The translations under genes were made by a program, and so were the position numbers. From the NCBI GenBank assembly GCA_042096095.1, contig JBELME010000209.1:1-7670 (forward strand): DNA of 7,670 nucleotides, in the 5' to 3' direction. Below the pieces are notes generated by a model, which saw only the letters and a program-made list of their open reading frames with translations, was not told where the DNA came from and did no database searches. Shown piece after piece: positions 1-5,601 of this stretch. The first letter of the stretch is position 1. Every line of letters begins with the position of its first letter. The stretch comes from Enterovibrio sp042096095. GTDB lineage: Bacteria > Pseudomonadota > Gammaproteobacteria > Enterobacterales > Vibrionaceae.

Positions 1-597
1 AGATAGCGTGACAGCATCATGTACACCCCATGTAATACCAATCGCATCAATGCCGGCATTGTTTGCGAGCAGCATGTCATGAGATGTATCCCCCACCATA
101 ACCGCTTCTTCTTTATTTAAACCAAGCTCTTCGAGCAACGCGTTAATCATTAAAGGATCGGGTTTCGACGATGTTTCATCCGCCGTACGTGTCGCAGCAA
201 AAAAGTGTTGGCTTTCAGTTTCACCCATCGCCCTATCAAGACCAATGCGTGACTTCCCTGTTGCCACCCCTAAAACCTTGCCTTGCGCGTTTTTCAACCT
301 GTCAAGAGTGGTGGCAACATCTGGATAAAACCCATGCGGCGTCGGGTTATCATCTCGAAATTGCTGACCATAATGCGCCTTCCACGTCTCAAACAGAGAG
401 AAAGGAGCATCTGGGTAAAGGAACACAAACCCTTTTTCTAAGCTCAAGCCAATCATTTGCTTTAGTTGCTCAGTCGATAGCGTAGGCAAACCACCCGTCA
501 AACGGGCAGCTTCCTCTAAACACGACACAATACGTGCGATGGAGTCCATCACAGTGCCATCCCAATCAAAGATGACCAGCTTATATTGCTTTAACAG
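1..597 (-). CDS. HAD-superfamily (subfamily IA-like) phosphatase, 3' end cut by window edge
   Basis: My translation of the minus strand gives 199 uninterrupted residues reaching the left edge. Seen: HAD motif I DWDGT (Asp11 nucleophile, Asp13 acid/base), motif II Thr113 in VATGKS, motif III Lys145 in SKPDP, motif IV GDTSHD (Asp170, Asp174). The helical stretch between motifs I and II (about residues 17-100) fits a subfamily IA cap, so it is probably a soluble phosphomonoesterase of the phosphoglycolate phosphatase/Gph-like group; the substrate cannot be assigned. Family members are about 220-230 aa, so some 20-30 residues should be missing beyond the edge. It overlaps the end of rluC by 7 nt, which suggests cotranscription and translational coupling. 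The start is odd: an in-frame TGA lies at 624-622, and no ATG, GTG or TTG occurs between it and motif I. I placed the start at CTG 597-595 because AGAAGG (612-607) sits 9 nt upstream; ATT at 606-604 is the other candidate. Family assignment is firm, the start is not. Confidence 0.88.
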   Translation of the reverse strand, partial: MLKQYKLVIFDWDGTVMDSIARIVSCLEEAARLTGGLPTLSTEQLKQMIGLSLEKGFVFLYPDAPFSLFETWKAHYGQQFRDDNPTPHGFYPDVATTLDRLKNAQGKVLGVATGKSRIGLDRAMGETESQHFFAATRTADETSSKPDPLMINALLEELGLNKEEAVMVGDTSHDMLLANNAGIDAIGITWGVHDAVTLS

Positions 598-1535
598 GTG
601 CGCAATCCTTCTAACGTTCGCTCAAGTTTCTTTTCCATCGGCGCAGAGATATCCATTTGCGCTTCAGTGCTCGGGTGCGTGAACTTTATGTTTGCTGCAT
701 GAAGGAATAATCGGCTCAGGCCGAATTTCTTCGTGTAAGCATCAAAGCGTGGGTCACCGTATCGATCATCCCAAGCAATAGGATGACCCGAGTATTGCGC
801 ATGGACACGAATCTGGTGGGTGCGCCCAGTAATCGGACTCGCTTGCACCAAGGTCGCATCTTTAAATTGCTCCAACACCCTAAAACGCGTTTCCGATGCT
901 TTACCGTTCGGGTTAACGCGCACAATGCTGTTCACTTCATTTTTAAGTAAAGGAGCGGTCACTTTGCGCATGCTAGGTTTCCAGTTACCCATGACCAAGG
1001 CGAAGTAATATTTCTGTACTGTCTTCTCGCGAAATTGCGCTTGAAGATGACGAAGCGCCGAGCGTTTTTTGGCAATCAGCAAAATGCCGGATGTATCGCG
1101 ATCGATTCGGTGAACCAACTCAAGAAAACGCGCATCTGGGCGCAGAGCACGCATGGCTTCAATCGCGCCAAAATGCAGCCCGCTGCCGCCATGAACTGCT
1201 GTTCCAGACGGTTTATTGAGGATAAGCATGTGATCGTCTTCATAAATCACACAATTTTCTAACTCAGCTACCCTATCAAGCTTGGTGTTAGGCGCTTCAA
1301 CCTGCGCCGTCTCTGGGATCTTGATAGGAGGAAGACGGATAACATCCCCCTCTTGAAGCTTGTATTCGGGTTTTATGCGTTTTTTATTAACTCGCACCTC
1401 TCCTTTGCGAAGAACGCGATAAATCATACTTTTAGGAACGTTTTTAAGCCTATTTCGGAGAAAATTATCAATCCGCTGGCCAGCAATGTCATCGGAGATG
1501 TCGATGAATTGCACTTTAGGTTTTTCTGTATTCAT
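591..1535 (-). CDS. rluC: 23S rRNA pseudouridine synthase RluC
   Basis: A complete 314-aa protein of the RluA/RluC/RluD family. In E. coli, RluC isomerises uridines 955, 2504 and 2580 of 23S rRNA to pseudouridine. Seen: an N-terminal S4-type RNA-binding domain (about residues 20-68, beginning QRIDNFL), then the synthase domain with motif I HRIDRDTSG at residues 142-150, where Asp145 corresponds to the family's catalytic aspartate. It also has GRTHQIRVH (237-245) and a conserved KPSGTAVHGG segment (108-117). Length and domain order match RluC rather than RluD or the short RluA. The ATG at 1535-1533 has only a weak upstream AGG. It is divergent from rne, the usual gammaproteobacterial arrangement, and is followed by the overlapping HAD gene. 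I could not identify a convincing promoter for it in the intergenic region. No frameshift or missing key residue is seen. Confidence 0.96.
   Translation of the reverse strand: MNTEKPKVQFIDISDDIAGQRIDNFLRNRLKNVPKSMIYRVLRKGEVRVNKKRIKPEYKLQEGDVIRLPPIKIPETAQVEAPNTKLDRVAELENCVIYEDDHMLILNKPSGTAVHGGSGLHFGAIEAMRALRPDARFLELVHRIDRDTSGILLIAKKRSALRHLQAQFREKTVQKYYFALVMGNWKPSMRKVTAPLLKNEVNSIVRVNPNGKASETRFRVLEQFKDATLVQASPITGRTHQIRVHAQYSGHPIAWDDRYGDPRFDAYTKKFGLSRLFLHAANIKFTHPSTEAQMDISAPMEKKLERTLEGLRTC
607..612 (-). promoter_or_regulatory. Shine-Dalgarno-like AGAAGG before the HAD gene
   Basis: Read on the minus strand, AGAAGG occupies 612-607 inside the last codons of rluC. It lies 9 nt before the CTG at 597-595, a normal spacing for a ribosome binding site. 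It is the reason for preferring CTG over the ATT at 606-604, which it would abut directly. Confidence 0.5.
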
Positions 1536-1567
1536 AGGGCCTAGATTCTACATTGCATCAAAGTAAT

Positions 1568-1596
1568 TTGCCGCAAAAAAGTGTCCCTGCTATAGT
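1568..1596 (+). promoter_or_regulatory. Candidate distal rne promoter (extended -10)
   Basis: TTGCCG at 1568-1573 and TATAGT at 1591-1596 are separated by exactly 17 bp, and TG at 1588-1589 gives an extended -10 element. This is a good sigma-70 match. Transcription would begin near 1603, giving an rne leader of about 450 nt. It points away from rluC. Prediction from sequence only. Confidence 0.5.
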
Positions 1597-1646
1597 TGCA
1601 CGGTAATGTAGAAAAGTTTGCAGCTTTTTTACACACTACGGCGAAA

Positions 1647-1672
1647 TTGCCGTCAAACAGAGTAAATATAAT
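1647..1672 (+). promoter_or_regulatory. Candidate proximal rne promoter (consensus -10)
   Basis: A perfect TATAAT lies at 1667-1672. The nearest -35-like hexamer, TTGCCG at 1647-1652, is only 14 bp away, shorter than optimal, so the -35 contribution is doubtful. A start near 1679 would give a leader of about 373 nt, close to the 361-nt leader known for E. coli rne p1. That similarity is the main reason to take it seriously. Confidence 0.45.
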
Positions 1673-1678
1673 CCGCTT

Positions 1679-2051
1679 TAACCAAGACACATTGACCATT
1701 CACGGCACTATTTCTTAGTAGTTTCGATTCCGATGAGAGTTCAACGCGTTTTAATCATGCAGCATTTGGCGTAAGACATGAGGATTAAGGCACCCGTTAG
1801 TTTGTTGGCACGACGGGAAAAATAACCAGTGTCAAAGAGACTGTCGCCATTTGTGGTGGAAAACCGACTGAGTAAACCGAAGAGACTTCTTTATCTTCGT
1901 GTCAGTGGGTAAATAAGTAGTGCCTTAGAGCGTCCCTGATTCCCCAGCCGTGAGGTTGCATTAATGTCAGACTTGGGACCTGGCAGCATTGCGTTCTTTG
2001 TCTCGTATCCGACAACTAATAACAACGACAAATAATCGAGAAAAATTTGAT
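1679..2051 (+). promoter_or_regulatory. Long structured 5' leader of rne, probable autoregulatory UTR
   Basis: About 370 nt with no convincing gene lie between the proximal promoter candidate and the rne ATG. In E. coli, RNase E represses its own synthesis by cleaving its mRNA, sensed through hairpins in a leader of similar length. Stem-loops I can pair here: 1793-1798 with 1812-1817 (CCCGTT/GACGGG, one wobble); 1845-1849 with 1854-1858; a two-part stem of 1867-1871 with 1902-1906 (ACTGA/TCAGT) enclosing 1878-1883 with 1894-1899 (CGAAGA/TCTTCG); and 1998-2002 with 2011-2015 (TTGTC/GACAA). A longer-range pairing of 1932-1936 with 1975-1979 (GTCCC/GGGAC) is also possible. Homology to the enterobacterial rne leader element is inferred from position and architecture, not from an alignment. 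Confidence 0.5.
1964..2035 (+). other. Possible 23-codon leader ORF upstream of rne
   Basis: ATG at 1964-1966 opens 23 codons (peptide begins MSDLGPGS) and stops at TAA 2033-2035, 16 nt before the rne ATG and in a different frame. GTGAGG at 1950-1955 is a ribosome-binding-like sequence 8 nt upstream, better than anything in front of rne itself. The peptide resembles nothing I recognise. The stretch may be conserved only as RNA structure, so its coding status is uncertain. Confidence 0.25.
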
Positions 2052-5000
2052 ATGAAAAGAATGTTGATCAACGCAACTCAAAAAGAAGAGTTGCGCGTCG
2101 CATTGGTTGACGGTCAGCGCTTGTACGATCTAGATATCGAAAGCCCTGGCCATGAATCGAAAAAAGCAAACATCTATAAAGGCAAAATCACCCGTATTGA
2201 ACCAAGTCTAGAAGCAGCTTTCGTTGACTACGGTCCATTACGTCACGGTTTCCTTCCTCTTAAAGAAATTGCCCGCGAATACTTCCCAGACAATTACAGC
2301 TACCAAGGCCGTCCAAACATCAAAGAGGTGTTGAAAGTAGGCCAAGAAGTGATTGTTCAGGTAGACAAAGAAGAACGTGGTAACAAAGGCGCAGCCCTCA
2401 CCACTTTCATCTCTCTTGCGGGTAGTTACCTTGTCCTTATGCCTAATAACCCACGTGCTGGCGGTATTTCTCGTCGCATCGAAGGCGAAGAGCGTAGCCA
2501 ACTTAAAGAAGCAATGTCTGGCCTTAAACTGCCACAAGGCATGGGTCTTATTGTTCGCACCGCAGGCGTTGGCAAATCAGCCGAAGAACTTGAATGGGAT
2601 TTGAACTATCTGCTGAACAACTGGGAACGTATCCTAGGTGCTGCAGATTCTCAAAATGCCCCTTTCCTTATCTATCAAGAAAGTGACGTGATTGCCCGTG
2701 CATTCCGTGACTACCTACGCCGTGATATCGGTGAAGTATTGATTGATAGCGAAACAGTATTCAATCAGGCTCGTGAGCGTATTCAGGCGACCCGTCCTGA
2801 CTTCCTGCAGCGCGTTAAGCGCTATGAAGGTGAAGTACCTCTATTCAGCCATTACCAAATCGAAAGCCAGATTGAATCTGCATTCCAACGTGAAGTGCGT
2901 CTGCCATCTGGTGGTTCGATTGTGATCGACCCTACCGAAGCATTGACGTCTATCGATATCAACTCAGCCCGTGCCACAAAAGGCTCAGATATCGAAGAAA
3001 CAGCACTTCAAACTAACCTAGAAGCGGCTGACGAGATTGCACGCCAATTACGTCTACGCGACCTAGGTGGCTTGGTGGTTATCGACTTTATCGATATGAC
3101 CCCTGTTCGCCACCAGCGCGAAGTTGAAAACCGCCTACGTGAAGCTGTTCGCATGGACCGTGCTCGCGTTCAAATTGGCCGTATTTCACGCTTCGGTCTT
3201 CTAGAAATGTCTCGTCAACGTCTTAGCCCGTCTTTGGCAGAAGCGAGCCACCACATTTGTCCTCGTTGTACAGGGACAGGTGTGATTCGTGATAACGAAT
3301 CCCTGTCGCTGTCCATTCTTCGTTTGATCGAAGAAGAAGCATTGAAAGAGAACACATCACAAGTCATGGCTATCGTGCCAGTGCCTGTTGCCTCTTACCT
3401 GCTTAACGAAAAACGCCGCTCTGTTCAGCACGTAGAGAAATACCACAACGTACGTGTTGTGATCGTGCCAAACTCAGACATGGAAACACCACACTTTGAA
3501 GTGTTGCGTGTCCGTGGCGGTGATGATAACAGTACGCTTTCTTACCACTTGCCTAAGCAATTGGAAGCCATTCGTGAAGCAGAAGCGAAAGATGATGCAC
3601 CTGCTGAACGTATCGTGAAGAAACGTGAAGAACCTGCACTTCAAGGGTTCTCTGCGCCAGCTTCACCAGCACCTTCTGCAAAGCCAGCACCAACCAAAGA
3701 AGCCGAAGCACAACCGGGCTTGTTCTCGCGTTTTGTTAGCTTCATTTCTGGTCTGTTTGCGTCTGAGCCAGAGCAAGAGAAGAAAGAAGAACCAAAACAA
3801 GAAAACCGTAATCGTCGTGATCAAAAACGTTCGCAAGACCGCAATCGTCGTGGTTCACGCAACAATCAACGCGATGAAAACGGCAAGCATGAGCGTAACG
3901 AGAAGCGTCCACAACGTCGTAAAGACCGTTCAGAAACGTCAGATCGTAACGAACAGCGTAATGAACGTAACGAGCGCAACAGCAACGCAGAACGTCAAGA
4001 AAGACCAGCTAAGAAGCAGAACCGCAAGCCTGTTGATAAAGCAGAGAAAGCGGATCAGCGTCAACAACAGAAAGTCGCGAAACCTTTAAAAGAAGACGCG
4101 CCAGTTGTTGAGAAGCAAGAAAAAGCGGAGAAGACGGAAAAAGTTAAACAACGCCGTCAACGTCGTGAGCTAAACAATAAGATTCGCGTAGGCGATACGT
4201 CTGTTGAGCAAGAAAACGTCGCTGCAAACCCTCTTCAAGAGATGGGTAAAGCCGTTGCTGCTGAAGCAAAACAAGCTGACGTGAACGAAACTGTTGTTGC
4301 ACAAGATGGCGAGCAAACTGAACAACGTGAAGAGAAACGCCGTAACCGTCGTTCACCTCGTCACCTACGTGCAAGTGGCCAGCGTCGTCGTCGCAACTAC
4401 CGCGAAGAAAACGACAACGAATCTACAGAGCAAGGTCTTGACCAGCTAGACATGATGGAAACGGCCGTTTCTGTTGTTGAAAAGCGCAACAAGGTTGTTC
4501 TGAAATCGGGTGTGGCTTCACCAGAAATGGCAATGGGTAAAGTATGGCCGTCAAAAGCGGCACAGAAAGCACCTGTTGTTGCAGAAGAAGTGATTGCGGA
4601 CGTAGCACCAGCAGCAACGGTTGTTGAAGCCCCTGTTGAAGCGAAACCAGCCCTAGGCGGTGTTGCCTTCCCTGAAATGGCAATGGGTAAAGTCTTCCCT
4701 CGTCCAACTGTACCAACGATTTTGGAAGAAAAAGCCAAATCTGAGGGCGCAGATGCATTGAACGAAGAGCTTCCACTGACTGTAAATGCAGTATCGGAAG
4801 AGCCTGCTGTGCAGCAAGCACCTGAAGCAGTGATTGAAGAAACCTCGGTTGAAGAAGTTGCGGCTGAAGAAGCGGCAGTTGAAGAAGCTGTGGTTGAATC
4901 GGCGCCAGTTGCTCCTGTTCAGAACGAAGAGAAAGCAGATATTAAAGAAGTGATTGAAGCGAGTGAAATCTCCACGGTTGATGCAGAAAAACCTGCAGAA

Positions 5001-5186
5001 ACTTCAGTGATTCGCTGTCGCCGTGCAACGTCTCCAATGACAAAGGCACCAGCACCAGAAGTGTCTTCTGCGTCAATCCAAGTCGCGATTGCAGAATTCC
5101 GAGCTGAACGTCTTCAAACCAAACAAGCAGGTAGCGACACAGCAACGAGCCGCGCAGCAGCACCAGCGACCAAGCCTAACTTCTAA
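2052..5186 (+). CDS. rne: Ribonuclease E, RNA degradosome scaffold
   Basis: A 1044-aa RNase E, the essential single-strand endonuclease for mRNA decay and rRNA/tRNA processing. The start is ATG 2052, giving MKRMLINATQ, the family N-terminus. An in-frame ATG at 1989 would add 21 unconserved residues inside the leader. Catalytic half: S1 domain (about 35-125), Mg-binding Asp302 (SIDINSARATKG) and Asp345 (VVIDFIDM), Zn-link Cys403/Cys406 (CPRCTGTG), each one residue lower than in E. coli. Scaffold half, low complexity: amphipathic membrane-anchor-like segment GLFSRFVSFISGLF (556-569), Arg/Asn/Glu-rich RNA-binding stretch (about 580-710), second basic element around RRNRRSPRHLR (763-773), duplicated PEMAMGKV motifs (824-831, 874-881), acidic Ala/Glu/Val tract (about 925-960), and C-terminal SPMTKAPAPE (994-1003), which resembles the PNPase-binding end of E. 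coli RNase E. Helicase and enolase sites could not be placed. Probably autoregulated through its leader. Confidence 0.97.
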   Translation: MKRMLINATQKEELRVALVDGQRLYDLDIESPGHESKKANIYKGKITRIEPSLEAAFVDYGPLRHGFLPLKEIAREYFPDNYSYQGRPNIKEVLKVGQEVIVQVDKEERGNKGAALTTFISLAGSYLVLMPNNPRAGGISRRIEGEERSQLKEAMSGLKLPQGMGLIVRTAGVGKSAEELEWDLNYLLNNWERILGAADSQNAPFLIYQESDVIARAFRDYLRRDIGEVLIDSETVFNQARERIQATRPDFLQRVKRYEGEVPLFSHYQIESQIESAFQREVRLPSGGSIVIDPTEALTSIDINSARATKGSDIEETALQTNLEAADEIARQLRLRDLGGLVVIDFIDMTPVRHQREVENRLREAVRMDRARVQIGRISRFGLLEMSRQRLSPSLAEASHHICPRCTGTGVIRDNESLSLSILRLIEEEALKENTSQVMAIVPVPVASYLLNEKRRSVQHVEKYHNVRVVIVPNSDMETPHFEVLRVRGGDDNSTLSYHLPKQLEAIREAEAKDDAPAERIVKKREEPALQGFSAPASPAPSAKPAPTKEAEAQPGLFSRFVSFISGLFASEPEQEKKEEPKQENRNRRDQKRSQDRNRRGSRNNQRDENGKHERNEKRPQRRKDRSETSDRNEQRNERNERNSNAERQERPAKKQNRKPVDKAEKADQRQQQKVAKPLKEDAPVVEKQEKAEKTEKVKQRRQRRELNNKIRVGDTSVEQENVAANPLQEMGKAVAAEAKQADVNETVVAQDGEQTEQREEKRRNRRSPRHLRASGQRRRRNYREENDNESTEQGLDQLDMMETAVSVVEKRNKVVLKSGVASPEMAMGKVWPSKAAQKAPVVAEEVIADVAPAATVVEAPVEAKPALGGVAFPEMAMGKVFPRPTVPTILEEKAKSEGADALNEELPLTVNAVSEEPAVQQAPEAVIEETSVEEVAAEEAAVEEAVVESAPVAPVQNEEKADIKEVIEASEISTVDAEKPAETSVIRCRRATSPMTKAPAPEVSSASIQVAIAEFRAERLQTKQAGSDTATSRAAAPATKPNF
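4512..4703 (+). repeat. Duplicated short motif in the RNase E scaffold
   Basis: Two copies of a VA(S/F)PEMAMGKV(W/F)P segment lie at residues 821-833 and 871-883. The 20-nt core beginning gaaatggcaatgggtaaagt is identical at 4524-4543 and 4674-4693, an offset of exactly 150 nt (50 codons). It lies in otherwise variable Ala/Val/Glu-rich disordered sequence, so a conserved short linear motif is a reasonable reading; the binding partner is unknown to me. Confidence 0.8.
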
Positions 5187-5202
5187 GTTCAGGCTGGCAT
5201 AG

Positions 5203-5234
5203 AAAGAGCCATGCATGTCATGGCTCTTTTTTTT
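5203..5234 (+). terminator. Intrinsic terminator of rne
   Basis: An 11-bp perfect stem pairs 5203-5213 (AAAGAGCCATG) with 5219-5229 (CATGGCTCTTT) around a 5-nt loop. A run of eight T at 5227-5234 begins in the stem end. It starts 16 nt after the rne stop codon. A textbook Rho-independent terminator that separates rne from the transporter gene. Confidence 0.93.
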
Positions 5235-5235
5235 A

Positions 5236-5291
5236 TTTATACCCAAACAAACTCTCGGTGAACGCGAACCTTGAGGTTGCTTGGGTATAAA
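5236..5291. repeat. Small palindromic intergenic repeat with 11-bp perfect ends
   Basis: TTTATACCCAA at 5236-5246 is the exact reverse complement of TTGGGTATAAA at 5281-5291. The interior contains a second hairpin: GC-AACC at 5264-5270, with one bulged G, pairs with GGTTGC at 5275-5280 around TTGA. The right half (ACCTTGAGGTTGC followed by TTGGGTATA) resembles, from memory, a repeat scattered through Vibrio intergenic regions. That resemblance is recollection, not a search. It begins one base after the rne terminator T-run. No ORF is inside. Confidence 0.65.
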
Positions 5292-5601
5292 TATTTAATG
5301 TATTCGTTACGTTACCCCCGAACACGACTACCCTAATGCTATAGGATATACACGCATTGAAGGCTGTCGTTTCAGCATATCGACGACTGATATCTTTATT
5401 ATTAAGATTCACAATTACGTCACGAACATTGAACAAAATCACACTATTAGGTAGTATCCGCAAGCATTTAACAGTTGAGACAGCTGTTTATAGAAAGAAC
5501 GTTTAATTGCTAGCTAAGTGATTACAAGGACGATCGTTTTGCTACCGCTAGCGATGTTGTGTGATTCCCTTTAACCCATCTAAAGACAAGTAATTTACAT
5601 A
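5292..5601. other. Gene-free intergenic stretch before the SulP gene
   Basis: About 310 bases without a credible gene: the only ORF here (minus strand, 5463-5233) runs through the palindromic repeat and terminator T-run, and its product resembles nothing I know. The stretch is AT-rich and holds a candidate promoter (5467-5494). I also see a loose inverted pair (5327-5337 with 5446-5455, one bulge) and two GCTAGC palindromes. No tRNA or recognised RNA element is seen. Confidence 0.6.
5467..5494 (+). promoter_or_regulatory. Candidate promoter of the SulP transporter gene
   Basis: TTTAAC at 5467-5472 and TATAGA at 5489-5494 are separated by 16 bp, a moderate sigma-70 match. Transcription would start near 5501, about 100 nt before the ATG. 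The spacer is embraced by an inverted repeat, AACAG (5470-5474) and CTGTT (5484-5488), which could be an operator half-site pair. Weak prediction. Confidence 0.35.

Noticed and set aside
171..485. Plus-strand 104-codon ORF
   Set aside because: Antisense to the HAD phosphatase, which has all four catalytic motifs in the opposite strand; the ORF product has no recognisable features.
1545..1550. TAGAAT on the minus strand as the rluC -10
   Set aside because: It would give an essentially leaderless rluC transcript and has no -35 hexamer at proper spacing.
1778..1825. 15-codon ORF (ATG 1778) in the rne leader
   Set aside because: No convincing ribosome binding site, and it runs through the CCCGTT/GACGGG hairpin; more likely RNA structure than coding.
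1989..2051. Extended rne start at ATG 1989
   Set aside because: Adds 21 residues that do not resemble RNase E; the conserved N-terminus begins at ATG 2052 and the extension lies in the structured leader.
3625..4089. Plus-strand 154-codon ORF inside rne
   Set aside because: Alternate frame of the Arg/Asn/Lys-rich scaffold; composition explained by the repetitive coding sequence of RNase E.
4397..4821. Minus-strand ORFs of 113 and 132 codons
   Set aside because: Antisense shadows of the low-complexity Ala/Val/Glu-rich rne region; no family resemblance or ribosome binding site.
5327..5455. Imperfect inverted pair ACTACCCTAAT / ATTAGGTAGT about 110 nt apart
   Set aside because: Short, with a one-base bulge and no supporting flanking structure; compatible with chance in AT-rich sequence.
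5233..5463. Minus-strand 76-codon ORF in the intergenic gap
   Set aside because: It crosses the palindromic repeat and ends in the rne terminator T-run; no recognisable protein features.
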